Part shown: positions 1-10,999 of the stretch, piece by piece
How positions within the stretch are numbered: the first letter of the stretch is position 1
How the letters are laid out: the number at the start of each line of letters is the position of its first letter
Assembly (NCBI RefSeq): GCF_052857255.1
Contig: NC_135497.1
Coordinates: 348,518,799-348,582,798 of the forward strand
Length of the DNA stretch: 64,000 bases
Source of the DNA: Amblyomma americanum
Lineage: Eukaryota > Arthropoda > Arachnida > Ixodida > Ixodidae
Direction: 5' to 3'
The notes under the pieces: generated by a model
The model's input: only the letters and a program-made list of their open reading frames with translations
The model's database searches: none
What the model was told of the DNA's origin: nothing
Made by a program: the position numbers and the translations under genes

Positions 1-199
1 ACAGTTTCCGCGCCGACGAGCAGGAGGACGCCATCTTTGTTTACACTGACGGCGAAGCTTGCAGCGTGGTGTGGAGATTATTTTCAAATGTTTGCATTTA
101 AGCAGACATAGTACGTGAAAATGTTCTGTCTTACATTTTAATCAATTACAACAACAATTGTGGTTTTGCTTTGTTAGCTTGTGTTTATTTTTATAGCTT

Positions 200-380
200 C
201 ATAAGAGCGAGAGTGCTTTCGATTGCGCTTGGAACCTCAAGCACTCTTGAGGAATCGGAATCGAGTCAAGAAGGATCGAGCTCGATTGCGCTTGGAAATG
301 GCCGTGTGACAACCGTCGATCTGCATTGAGTTCGTTGAGCATTGATTCAATGAGGATCGAAAGTGCCCGTGTGACAGGGG
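200..380 (-). repeat. MITE-like repeat terminus
   Basis: Read on the minus strand, the sequence begins at 380 with CCCCTGTCACACGGGCAC and runs into CTTTCGATCCTCATTGAAT. The same terminus, with a few differences, occurs at 63,761-63,796 on the plus strand. A second copy of the GTGTGACA core lies at 303-309, followed by a run of diverged AATCGA/GATCGA motifs. There is no coding potential. This looks like the end of a short non-autonomous DNA repeat; the opposite terminus is not identifiable, so the start given here is approximate. Confidence 0.5.
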
Positions 381-612
381 TACAACATTCAGGCGACCAG
401 TTTGACCTAGATAACTGGCGCCGTAAGACAAAGGAATGCAACAGATAACCTTCCTTTGGCAACGCACTAATAGTTCTTTATGCTATCGGCCACAAGAACG
501 GCGACTGCCGTGCGTTTCAATTCACCGTCCAACGTATCAGACATATAACGAAGTAATGGGACTATCTTATAAAAGGTCTACTGAACGGCTCCTAGATAGG
601 GGGTGCATAATA

Positions 613-644
613 CGTTAACCGAACTCGTAAAAGCTCGGTTAACG
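613..644. other. perfect 10-bp hairpin
   Basis: The arms CGTTAACCGA (613-622) and TCGGTTAACG (635-644) are perfect complements around a 12-nt loop. No tRNA or terminator context is visible. It may be the residue of a small inverted-repeat element. The rest of 381-799 shows nothing recognisable. Confidence 0.4.
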
Positions 645-799
645 AGTAATAACGGTAGATTAAGGGGCTACAACGAGCCTTAGGGTGTTAGATAACTCGG
701 GAATCGAACAACTCTAAAACACCGAAGCAGAGTCAAACTATTCCAAAAGAGTGGAGATCGTTGTTTTTTCTGATTGCTCCACTCTATAGATTCATGCAT

Positions 800-1655
800 T
801 CGGAGCATCACTAAGCAAGCAGGACTGCTACAGCCAAGGAAATGCATCGGAGATGCAATAACTAAGAAATGACCGTCTTTGTAGATACCGCGGGCCACAT
901 TACAAAGCATTTCAGAGATCTCGGTAATTCACCAGGGACGCGTAGTCAATACATTATTTGTCACGCCAGGAGAAAGTGCAGAATTAAAAGAGGAAGCGAT
1001 TGCGCTGGCGGCCACACATCGTACATCAGAATACATCATCGAAGATTTGCAGTCTACAGAAAATATATTTGCGCCAGATTTGCACCGCTGGCCTGCACAA
1101 TCCTGCAATAATGCAGAGCTTGCGAATCCAACACACAGCTGATTTTGATAACAGGCAACCATGGAGTAGAGGAAAACGAGCTTGCACATGCCGATGCATT
1201 TCTCCGCGACATCCCTCCCCCTCCCTTCCTGTCCAGGTGACTTATTTCAGCCTTTGATAAGCTATGCCAAAATACCACAACACCACCGTCTGACGAGAGA
1301 AACCTAAAATAGCCAATGAATGTCATCTCGGACAACAGCAAAATATGTCATTCAACAATCCAGCTAAACTTCCACAATATAGTTTAAGAAGCTTTCAACT
1401 CATAGTGCAAATCATGTGGCGGATACGCAGACCTATACCATATGGTGTTAGCCTGTTTGGCTAATAATTCTGTAGATTCAAAGAGCTCAGCCAACGTAAG
1501 AAGGATGGGAGCTAGCCCTCCTGTATCGCTCGGACCTCGAGGACGAACAAGAACACGGAAGACCGCCTTTGGCAAGGACATTCTGCACTGAGGATCCAAC
1601 CACCTTCCCATAATTCCGGCTCCGCTTTTTTTCTAATTAAACGTTTTCATCATCA
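800..1655 (+). pseudogene. I-clade non-LTR retrotransposon, 3' fragment (RNase H and zinc knuckle)
   Basis: This is the degenerate 3' end of an ORF2. An RNase H start is readable at 869 (FVDTA), followed in another frame at about 975-1060 by AELKEEAIALA, the usual acidic helix of these RNase H domains. At about 1143-1220 comes ITGNHGVEENELAHADA, a diverged form of the WxPGHxGxxGNExAD motif. Around 1410-1465 a C-x2-C-x8-H-type pattern is readable (CKSCGG followed by LYHM and a later C), matching the zinc knuckle that follows RNase H in this clade. A tryptophan-rich tail (WELALL) lies near 1508. At least three frame changes are needed. The 3' end is placed near 1655, after an AATTAAACGTTTTCATCATC stretch. 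Reverse transcriptase is absent, so the copy is 5' truncated. Confidence 0.6.
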
Positions 1656-1808
1656 ACGTCGAGCGATGTTCATTAGAACACATCTGCATGTGTACGAGTG
1701 TCAACAAAAGACTGCAGCGCCTACATTTCAAAGACAAAGCAAACTATGATTTCACGCACTCTACGAAATCGTGGCACATGAAAATGGAAGCTTGAGCCGT
1801 CCTCAAAA

Positions 1809-1868
1809 GTTATTTATTTATTTATACATTATTTATTTTTATTTATTTATTTATTTATTTATTTATTA
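1809..1868. repeat. (TTTA)n tract
   Basis: This is an imperfect TTTA microsatellite. It sits exactly where the 3' tail of the adjacent minus-strand L2/CR1-like element is expected, so it reads as that element's (TAAA)n tail. Confidence 0.8.
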
Positions 1869-3090
1869 GTACCTCAAAGGCCCAATTGAGGGGTGTTACA
1901 TGTGGGGATGGAATTTCAGCACTACATTTCTTCTATGGACGTTCTGAATGACGATGAGTCGATCTGATCAACGATGGCGTTTGGCAGGTCATTCCAGTCC
2001 CTTGCTGTATGAACGAAAAATGATGACAGATGCGCAGAAGTGCGGGCAGGGGGAAGGTAGACTGCCTTCCCGTGGTTTGTGCGATTGGAGATGCGATGTG
2101 CGGGACTAATAATTGAGATGAGATGTGGACGATGATAGAATTTATGAAACAGACACAGTCTGGAAATTTTTTGGCGGTTCGCTAAAGCTGTGAGATGAGC
2201 ATTGCGTTTTAGTTCAGTTACACTTACATGATAAGAATTGGCTGAGAAAATGAAGTAAGCGGAGCGATTCTGTACAGATTCCAGAGTAGTGGAAAGATTA
2301 TTTTGATGAGGGTTCCAGATTGCCAATGCATATTCTAATTTGGGACGGATAAGTGCTAAGTAAGCACGGGATTTCACTGATGCCCCGGTTGCTAGTCGCA
2401 CGGTTCGCCGATAGTAACTAAGGACGCGATTCGCCTCGTTAGTAATCTGATATACATAAAAATACCGATTTCGATCAGGTGAAAAATGGATGCCTAAATA
2501 CTTGTAAGTTAATACTGAAGCGATTTCGGCATTCCCAATTAGATATCTTGAAGATGGCTGTGAATGACGTCGGCGGAATGATAACAGAGATGTTTTTTTT
2601 TCACATTTAAGGGCATTAGCCATGTATTACACAAGGTTAGTACGTGCTGAATGGCAGACTGAAGAAGAAAAATGTCATCGCTGTTAGTAATAGGCTGGTG
2701 GATAACGCAATCATCAGCGAATATGCGAATGTTCGAACATAGGTTAACAGGCAAATCATTAATATATATGAGAAAAAGAAGGGGGCCCAAGACGGCGCCC
2801 TGAGGTACCCCAGATATGACCGAGGGCTAAAAAGATGAATATTTATTAACAAAAACATACTGCTGCCGATTAGTGAGGAAGCTCCATATACAATTAAAAA
2901 CTTGTTCGTTAAGATTGAGACGTGAAGGTTATAGGAATAGTCGCTTGTGAGGAACTTTGTCAAAAGTTTTTTAAAAATCGAGGAAGAGGGCGTCAACAGG
3001 AATGTTAATGTCAGTGCTAGAGCTAAAGTCGTTAATAAAGAGGAGTAGTTGTGTTGTACGATTTTATTGCTAATTCTGTGCTCCGCAGGG
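1869..3090 (-). pseudogene. L2/CR1-like non-LTR retrotransposon, RT C-terminal half
   Basis: On the minus strand, translation gives the RT core in pieces. SGVPQGAVLGPLLF and YINDLP lie near 2,745-2,810, and the catalytic FADD is intact near 2,715. A 233-codon open frame (2623 to 1922) then covers the thumb and the C-terminal domain, including YKYLGI, LIRPKLEYA, WNP and a final RDWNDLP motif typical of L2/CR1/Jockey-type ORF2. Upstream, 2,820-3,080 encodes the fingers region in a different frame (FLDFKK for the usual FLDFxKAFD). Two or more frameshifts separate the pieces. Similarity stops near 3,090, so endonuclease and ORF1 are missing (5' truncation). The 3' end joins a TAAA tail. Not functional as it stands. 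Confidence 0.85.
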
Positions 3091-6000
3091 CTTACCATGG
3101 AAGTGGCCGTGGCCAGCAAAAGATTCCAGGAGACTTAGGAGCGGTCACTCGAAACGACTTCGGTAGAAAGGTGGCAAGGTGTTTAAATATGGTGTGCTGG
3201 GATTCCTTATTTCTGTAATAATGAAGAATCCTAGAAAAAGACTTGAGTTTCAGCTTAACAGATATAAATGTCATGTAGCGCGTTTTGTAGAAATCAGTCT
3301 CCAGTTCTGAAATTATTAATTTCCAGAGGTGACGTTATTAAAAGCCACAGGTCTCTAAAATGGGTGACAATTATGCCTCTTACTGAGAGTGCAACTGGCG
3401 CTATGTGTGAAAAATAGTGGAAGTGTTTAAACACCAAGCTTGCTCTGATATGGTTGGGATCCATAATCTCAGATACTCGCCGTGGGCAAAGGCGGAATCA
3501 GTTATGAAAAATCAGTACAGGTCTGACATTGATATTCAAAATGACTGCTCGAAGGAAAGGTCCGCACTTATGCGCGAGAAATTAATCAAGTAGATTATAG
3601 CCATGCAAAAGATGATGTGGGTTTCGTTTTCGTGAATCCTGTTGATGCATTAATGCAGTGCGTCGACATCTTACAAGAGAATGCGGAACGTTTCCTACCC
3701 CGAGTCTTGGTTGAACTGGCGTAGCATAATTGTCTTCGTGTTCTTGCCTGTACGCTGGTTATCCTTTTTGTTTGCCGCTTCAGTTCGTTGCTTTTTCTGC
3801 TTCTCCAAATGTTCTCTCAAAGTGGTTGTTTTTAATGTAGAATCCTCTTGTTTTTGTTGCCCCTTTTTATGCTTTCTGCCCTTCATGGGCGTGCATAATT
3901 GAGAAAACTGGGTTTCAAAAATTCTCATGCCATTCATTTCAAAGGCGTGGCATGAAGAACAATGCGAAATTAGTAAGGAGCTTTCGGAAATAAAAAGGGG
4001 TATAGCCAAGAATCACGGCTCTTGCGCATAAAAGTGCATTGAAAAAGCATAGTTTGCTTGGTAAAACAGCCGGCCATGGCCACACCTGTATTTAATTTTC
4101 AACCTTTTCCAGCTCATAAAAGCTCAGCTTTTAAGTAAAAGCTGGGTTTTGTCTTTGAAGAGTGGTAAGCTGTCGATTCAGGCAGACTACAATTTTGCCT
4201 AAGTGCCCCTTTAAAAAATGAATTCATGTAGTTCTACTCTTCCAATGAAATCGGAGAAATAAACGATGGAGATGAAACTTTAATGGTCAAATGAAGCCAC
4301 AAGATAAACGAACACGAGAAAAGGGACAGGAGAAACCATGTGCGAGCTACCCCGCAACATTTTTTAATTGAGTACGAAACGATAAAAAGGGAAGAGTCAA
4401 CACATTTCGTAGATTGCATGCACGGTCACGAAAAAGCAAAGCCAAGCTGGCTTTTGCTGCGCGAGGAAAGCGAAGAGGGGGACTAACCAATGCGTGGGCA
4501 CAGAAGCGATTGAATTTTGCGCTAATGGAAATTCTTGAGGAGGAAGCCAAGAATGTAACTTTGCATTTAAAGAAATTTCAGTATAGGTGAAGTTGATTTG
4601 TACTAGCACCGTAGAAACTGACAAAGACCTAGGGTCTCTCTTTGTGCTCATTCTAGACTGAACTCTGTCGTCAATTTTTGCTGCACATTTGCTCAGTGAT
4701 AGTGCACGTATCGTTTTTGCCAAATGTAACCAAGCAACATGGCTTGTTTCTTTGCCGTGCAGTGCGGCATTTAAGGAGCACCTTCTTCTCTAAATTTTTA
4801 TCAAGACATGAGTATCGTAATCCTCACCGTTCAGGAGTTTTTGTTCTTTGGGGGCTGCAATAGAGCCTCCGCTATGTGGCTCAGAAGCAATCCCCGTTTC
4901 CTGGTTAGTTTTAACGCGACACAATTAATACTCCCGTACTACGGAAAGTCTGGCGTCGCGGCATTGTTTCGAGCGAGGAAGCATGCGGCACACCTTCCAT
5001 CTAGATCACGTGGCCTTGTCGCAACATCACAACCTCCCCGTCTCCACGTTGATGAGCATGGCAACCTGTCCACTGCATTCTAAATAAACTGCCTACTGTG
5101 GCAGGTGGACGCTAAACAATGGTCTTGACGGCTTGCTCGGCGAGGGCTTGCTCGATGGTTCTGTTTGAAATAGCCAACCTTCGGGGCAGTGGAGCATCGC
5201 TTAACCACTTCACGACTGTGCAAGCAGTGGTATGACGATTCTGCGCGAACTAAAATTGCAAAGGAGAGAGAGATCGATTGATTCCGCATACATATGGGCA
5301 TGAAGAGAGAATCTAGGTGACAGGGAAGAAGTACTTGCGAGCGAGGGATATGTAATCCTATGGTATTGTATTGTTAAGCGTAGGTTAAGCATTATGTGAT
5401 GGCGAAGGAAGTATCCTTGTCTACGAAGTGATACGGAGTGTGCCAGGCCGTGATGGGCACTATTAACGCAATTTCGTTAGTACGATCGGACGTTCACATA
5501 TTCTTTGACGCTTCTTTCGAACCTGTTATAGTGACAAGGATGGACAGCGCGGCACATAATTGAGATGCATGGATGTAATTTCGTCATGAACCGGGAAGCA
5601 GCAGTTTGTCATATTCAGCGTGCATACTGAATTTATTGTGTTTCTGAGGCACGCATTAGGGTCTTTTACTTTTAACACCGCACTTGAGGGTGCAATTGAT
5701 TAATGTAAATTGCATTGCGGTGGCCCGCACAGGGGAGCGGTGCCAATGCTAACACTATCGTAGAGAAAGATTACGATGGCCATGAGCTCCTATTATCCAC
5801 GAGGGGAGCGAGTGAGCTCTTTCGGTCTCTTCCGAAACTTCCGCGAAAAAAAGACCAAAGTAGGAAACGTAGGGCGTTATAAACATATAAAAACACAGCT
5901 ACGCTGCCTGTTTACCTTACAATACATTGCTTTTTTGATTATAATGAAGGAGTACAGGACTCAGACTTAGGCCTCACAGCGATTGTTACGAGTGCCGCGC

Positions 6001-6110
6001 TGGTGCCTAGAGTACACAATAATGAAATCACAATACGTAGTGCTGACCTGCATTAAGCGCACTGAGCTCAGATGACCAATTAAAATAGTGATTATGTAGC
6101 TTCGAACAGC
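3091..6110. other. intergenic, no gene recognised
   Basis: About 3 kb of AT-rich sequence without a convincing reading frame; the open stretches are short, overlap on both strands and look like chance. The one local structure seen is a 17-bp palindrome, TAAAAGCT-C-AGCTTTTA, at 4,117-4,133. No SINE head or RNA gene was recognised. Confidence 0.5.
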
Positions 6111-6175
6111 ATGTTTAAGAGCCTATATCCGGACCCTGAGAGAAGTTTTCAAAACTTGAAGCGTTCCCCTCAGGA

Positions 6176-6234
6176 GTGGGCGTGGGGTCAGCGTCGTCAT
6201 GCGGCTGCTTCAAGGAATGCGTTTCTTCATGCAG
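6176..6234 (+). repeat. 5' monomer copy 1 of L2-like element
   Basis: A 59-bp unit beginning GTGGGCGTGG and ending TTCTTCATGCAG. It recurs at 6,441-6,499 with few substitutions, giving a period of 265 bp. Tandem 5' units are known as promoter monomers in several non-LTR families; a promoter role here is inferred. Confidence 0.75.
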
Positions 6235-6440
6235 ATAACGGCATAAGCGCGGGACCTATGGCACTGTCTGATGCCATTCCGGCTACACCTGTGACTGTCG
6301 ACGTTCAAGTTGCAGCGTGGAAGTTGGAGAACTCTGGCAACCCTGCTACACTAGGTCTCCTTCGTACAAGTCCTGCGCATCGTCCACGACATTACCTTTC
6401 CATCTGGATAAAAACGGGCTGCTGTGGCCTGCGCCTTTCA

Positions 6441-6499
6441 GTGGGCGTGGGAACAGTGTCGTCATGCGGCTGCTTCACGGAATGCGTTTCTTCATGCAG
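6441..6499 (+). repeat. 5' monomer copy 2, carrying the ORF1 start
   Basis: Second copy of the 59-bp unit. It contains the ATG at 6,464 that opens the 2A-leader frame, so the last monomer supplies both the presumed promoter-proximal sequence and the first 12 codons of ORF1. Copy 1 has the equivalent ATG at 6,199, but it is not connected to the 2A frame. Confidence 0.75.
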
Positions 6500-6751
6500 G
6501 TTGGTAATAAGGAATCCATGTTTGCTAAGAAATCGAGCAATATGTGCCTGCTCCTGTTCCCTCGCCCGGGAGTGCTGCTGATTTTGCTCGCCCAGTGCTT
6601 CGATGTTTCTCGTCAACTACTTTTGGTGTCGGGGGATGTTGAGCTTAACCCTGGCCCTGGGGTGGGCTCTGGCGCTGCCACGTGGTCCAAAGACAGCGCT
6701 GTTGATATTTCTCTGCAGAAACAGCTTAACAAGATGTTGACTCTGTTATGA
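6464..6751 (+). CDS. ORF1 N-terminus: hydrophobic leader ending in a 2A-like motif (L2-like element)
   Basis: 95 codons. Residues 1-12 come from the repeated 5' monomer. Residues about 27-55 form a leucine-rich hydrophobic stretch (MCLLLF, then VLLILLAQC). It is followed directly by GDVELNPGP, at 6,632-6,658, which is residues 57-65. This fits the 2A consensus D(V/I)ExNPGP. 2A-like peptides make the ribosome skip the glycyl-prolyl bond, and they are known at the N-termini of some APE-type non-LTR retrotransposon proteins. If active, this one would release a 64-residue leader and start the downstream ORF1 protein with proline. The frame ends at a stop at 6,749-6,751. The rest of ORF1 continues downstream in other frames, so this copy is broken just after the motif. 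The start at 6,464 was chosen because a homologous leader in the minus-strand element begins at the equivalent place. Skipping activity and signal-peptide function are inferred. Confidence 0.8.
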   Translation: MRLLHGMRFFMQVGNKESMFAKKSSNMCLLLFPRPGVLLILLAQCFDVSRQLLLVSGDVELNPGPGVGSGAATWSKDSAVDISLQKQLNKMLTLL

Positions 6752-7493
6752 GGCGTTAATTCAGGGACCGCTAAAATGTAGATAGAGCAATCAAACATAA
6801 TAGCCGCTATAAGTGAAATGAAACTAAATCAGGAATCTATGATACATTGCCAATATTGACGCGAGGCGGTCGGCTGTCGATTCTAAATCATTCGCCAGCA
6901 ATGCGGCGCATGGGGAATTGCGGATTTTGCGTGAGCTAACCGACCAGCTTGTCAATGAAAATAACAAGTTACGTCTAGGACAGGCTGAGCTGGAATACCG
7001 GCAGCGCAGGGACAATCTTCTGTTCTTCGGCGTTCCCGACAGTTTGTCCGAAACGTGGGATGAAACGGAAGAAAAATTATTGAACATTGTTTCAGGCTGC
7101 TTTGATCCTGTTCTTACGAATGACATGTTTGAACGAACACACAGGATTGGTGCGCTCTTGGATAAAAAGTGTTGTCCGATTGTTGTGAAGATCCGGTCTT
7201 TCAAAACAAAACAACAAATCCTAGTGCAGTCGGCCAAACTTATAAATAAAAAGGTCACTGTAAGTAAAGATTATTCTTTGCAGACACGTGTCGCTAGAAA
7301 GAATCTTGTGCAGTTTGCGAAGGATGCTGACTTTAAGTATAAGCTGAGGTATAACAAACTGTATTGTAACAACAAATGCTACGCCTTTGACCCTATTCTC
7401 GATAGCATTTTCGAGCTAGCTGGCCCACCGGGATCTTTAGTGGCCCCTTATCGCACTGCTCCTGCTTCTGGCTCACAGCACGCTTCGCCATAG
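6752..7493 (+). pseudogene. ORF1 protein core (coiled coil and RRM-like domain), L2-like element
   Basis: Pieces before about 6,900 encode a heptad-rich segment in shifting frames (AISEMKLNQESM, then RSAVDSKS). From 6,918 a continuous 191-codon frame encodes LRELTDQLVNENNKLRLGQ (coiled coil). Then comes RRDNLLFFGVPD, the start of the RRM-like fold of L1/L2-type ORF1 proteins, ERTHRIG, and a basic C-terminal domain (VARKNLVQFAKDA, KLRYNKLY). These proteins are trimeric RNA chaperones that coat the retrotransposon RNA. The frame ends at 7,493 with a proline/serine-rich tail. The conserved order is 2A leader, coiled coil, RRM-like domain, C-terminal domain. Confidence 0.8.
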
Positions 7494-7539
7494 AGATACG
7501 GGAGGGGCAGTGGACAGGCGACTGGAGATAAGACAGCGC

Positions 7540-8323
7540 TTTCAATTCTTTTCACAAACATCAGAAACATAATACCAAAGCGGGAGATCTAAACTCTGTT
7601 ATCGACTCATGTGATGCCGATGTTGTATTGCTGACCGAAACGTGGATCTCTGCTAAAATAGGGAGCAAGGAACTGTTCGATTGCAAGAAGCGCTACAATA
7701 TTTATCGTTCTGATAGAGGTCACAGAAGGGGAGGAGGTGTTTTAATAGCCATCGACGATAATATTGTGTCTTCACCCATTAGTCTTTCTAACACCTTAGA
7801 GTTGGTTTGGGTTGAACTTCGTGTTCATTTCATCAAACTGATTCTGGGCATATGCTACCGTTCCCCGTCGTCATGTGCAACTTTCGTTGAAGATTTGCCT
7901 GATGCTCTTAACATGATCTCAGTACGTTATCCGGGTTCGGCAATCCTTCTTGCTGGTGACTTCAATTATCCCAGCATCGTGTGGGCTAATACATCGCCGT
8001 ATCCGTGCCCCTTTTCTACCGAACGCAATAACTTTTTGCGAACCTGTTTGAATTTCAACCTTTCGCAGCTAGTTACTAAGCCAACTCGAGTCACGCCATC
8101 ATCTTCCAATGTATTAGACCTTGTGTTAACCAACGCGCCGGATCTTATTCCTTCAATCTCGTACTTTCCTGGTCTTAGTGATCACTCCTTGATTCATTTC
8201 GATGTGAAAATTAAAATTCCTAATCGCCGGAGTACCTTCAAGTCTATTAGAGATTACAAACAGGCGGACTATGATGTCATTATTCGTGAATTAGCTCTTT
8301 TCATAAACAGTTATTTACCATAA
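7540..8323 (+). pseudogene. ORF2 apurinic/apyrimidinic-type endonuclease, L2-like element
   Basis: Before 7,628 the first strand (LSILFTNIRNI) is readable in another frame. From 7,628 an open frame of 231 codons shows TETWIS (the catalytic glutamate), YRSDRGHRRGGGVLIAI, ICYRSPSS, LAGDFNYPSIVW (the GDFN metal/catalytic motif) and LSDHSLIHF (the catalytic SDH). These are the exonuclease-endonuclease-phosphatase motifs of CR1/L2 endonuclease, which nicks target DNA for target-primed reverse transcription. Spacing and length match an intact domain. It is separated from ORF1 by only about 50 bp. Confidence 0.88.
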
Positions 8324-8820
8324 TTTTCACAGCGTTCTGTACACACTAACTGGGAATTGTTTAGGGACACTGTTGAACGTCTCACTAATACATTTGTGCC
8401 ACTAAGACCTTTGCGGTGTAATAGCCAATCACCGTGGTTTAATAACATTTTAAAATGGCTATTCAATAAGAAAAAGCGTTTGTTTCGCTCGGCCAAATCA
8501 TAGAATTCGCAACAACGACGGGACGGTTACCTTGCTGCGGCCGCAGAGTAGAAATTAGCTCTGAAAAATGCTAAGGATCCTTCTTTAACAGTACTTTGAC
8601 TGCTCTGCTTACTAATAACCCTAGACAGTTTTGGAGCCTAAAGCGAAAATATCCATCGTACTTACGTAATGTGAGAGTGTTTTTTTTAAATGGCATTTTA
8701 TTTTCTTGTGAAAACTTTCTGATTTAGGACATCTGATATCCCAAAGTGATGCTTTGACACTTTATCATTTTTATAATATGAAGTTCCTCACTACTTTTCT
8801 GATATCTTTGATATATTAGC
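8324..8820 (+). pseudogene. linker to RT, 3'-truncated L2-like element
   Basis: After the stop at 8,321 the same product continues in mutated frames: QRSVHTNWELFRD, LRPLRCNSQSPWFNN and LKWLFNKKKRLFRSAK up to about 8,500, then fragments to about 8,650. This is the endonuclease-RT linker. No RT motif follows, so the element has lost its RT and 3' end. 8,820-9,000 is short unassigned sequence before the opposing element. Confidence 0.65.
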
Positions 8821-9000
8821 AAGCGAGTTCGGACCCTTCAAGGTCTCTCGACCACCGCACAGCGCTCACATTACGCGCATGTGTCCAGGCCGCGTAGGGC
8901 CATGGCACTGGCGCCCTGGTTAACACAGAGAAGTTGGGCGTCCGGATTCTGCAACGCAGGGAGGGCCTCCCATTCCTCCCATGTTCTGATTTCATTTCCT

Positions 9001-10980
9001 TTCATTTATTTTACCCTGAAGGCCCGGGAGCATTGAAGAGGGGAGTGGTTGTGTACAGTGTTTGAGTACAGGGTGTTTCAGTTCTAATTATACAATGGTA
9101 GCTAAGGAGGAAAAAAAGGCTGATGATCTATGATAGAGGCTGTACTTCCGGGAAGGTGGTTCAAGTTTTTTGCTGGTCGTGGAAGAAAAGACTCTGCTGC
9201 GCATTTTATGTTAAAGAAAGGAATGCCAGTTTTATACGCATGACCAACTCGTTGTGGAACATATGACGGAGGAAGTATAAGATCGCTGCGCAGTCTGGGG
9301 TTTCGACCACTATTTTATGAATTAAACAAAGGCGAGCGTACTTTCGACGGCTAGCAAGAGATGTTAACTTTAATGTATTCTTCATAGAGGTCGCGCTAGC
9401 GGTGCGGTTATAGTTCTGTAGGACGAAACGTGCCGAGTTAGTCTGAATTAGTTCGAGGGAACTGTTTAGGTTTTCCTTGAAGGTATCCCAAATGGACGCA
9501 GGATACTCGAACTTACTGCCAACTAGAGATTTGCACAGGAGAAGTTTCGCTGAGGTGGCGGCAAAAAAAATTTTACGGCGAAGGTAGCCGAGGGCACGAT
9601 TGGCGTTGTTACATATTGAATTGACGTGAAAAACTAAGTTAGGTCATATATGTGAACGCCTAAATAGTGGTATGAAGACAGTTGTTCTAGTTCAATGTTA
9701 TCGAGATGATAAGAAGTGGGGTGGGTAGAAATACGCGACGCACGTAGTACTGTACATTTGGTTTTGTTTAGTTCCATTTACCATGTGGTACACCACTCAC
9801 AAATTCCATCAATGCCTTTTTGAAAAAGAAGGATGTCATTAGTGTCGTTAATTTCATGAAAATATTACGCACTAATCTGCAAATAAATGAACGTTAGAGG
9901 TCTATGAAAGAGGAAGGTCGTTAATATAACATCAGGAACAAAAGGGGCCCTAGGACGGAACCCTGTGTAACCCCAGAAATCACAGAAGTCGATGGCGAGC
10001 AAATGTTATTAGCTATTACAAACTGTGTTCGATTCCGAAGGAAACATTCTAACCATGTTAAGATATTAGGGAGAAGACAGCTTGCTCAGTTTAAAACGAA
10101 GTAGTTTGTGAATAACCTTCTCGACAGCCTAGGAAAAGCCTAGAAAAATACAGTCAGCACACGGGCGATCCAGAGTAGTGCGAAGCTAGTGCGTAAAGGT
10201 AAGTAATTCCGTCTCGCACGGGAAAAATATGCGAAACCCGTATTGAGGGTCATTGAAGACGAAGTAACATTAAAGAAAGGTAACTATGTTTGTGTATATA
10301 ATGTGCTCAAAAATTTTACATGGAATGCTGGTTAACGATGTTGGGCGGTAGTTAGGATTGGAATTAGTACTACCTGAGTTGTGCAACGGAACCACCTTCC
10401 TGATTGTCCAGTCCGCTGGAAGCACAGACGTCTCGAGTGACTGCTGAAATATTTTAGAGAGGATGATTGAAGAATAAAGTTTGGTACTCTTCAGAAATTT
10501 AGCGTTAATAAAAACTGTAGTAGGGCTTCTAGGAGTTTTAAGATTTTCTATTATTTTTCTATTCTTTTGGGCTCAACATATATTGCGTCCATCATTGAAA
10601 ATTGGCAGTGCTCCACTGTAGGAAAAGTGATGTTAGAAGAAAGAACAAAATTGCGACACGATCTTTGATTTATAATTTTAGGGCATTTAGTATAAGCGAT
10701 AGTTGAATCGTCTGCATCCGCAGTTTAAATGAATTATTTTTATTTTGAAGAATGGCACGGCAGAATTTTTTGCCATCATTTTTGAGGTTGTTAGGCAGAG
10801 TGTGCTGTAGTAAGTGAGCCATAGCGTTTTTAATTGCCGATACATACGCGCTATTTGCCGCTTGATAAGCTTTACATTTAGAAATGGGGTTACATTTTTT
10901 GCACTTCGGAAAAAGCGTTTTTTTTGTTAGAAATCCTTTATATATGAGCGTTGTACCAGAATGCATATTCATGTGTTGTA
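9001..10980 (-). pseudogene. L2-like element 2: RT and linker remnant
   Basis: The 3' end is near 9,001, next to a TTTATTTTACCCTGAAGGCC stretch like that ending the element at 1,868. Upward on the minus strand one reads VLRASRISTHPTSYHLDNIELEQLSSYHYLGVH in pieces (9,650-9,780, RT palm to thumb), CEWCTTW, HEINDTNDILLFQKGID (9,800-9,870) and GFRPRAPFVPDVIL (a mutated GPLLFLIYINDL, 9,930-9,960). Further up come fingers fragments to 10,600. The 100-codon frame 10,972-10,670 is the linker (SAYVSAIKNAMAHLLQHTLPNNLKN, then KKFCRAILQ). The catalytic YADD/FADD site has decayed. Many stops: an old copy. Confidence 0.7.
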
Positions 10981-10999
10981 ATGATGCGTAGGAGGATAT

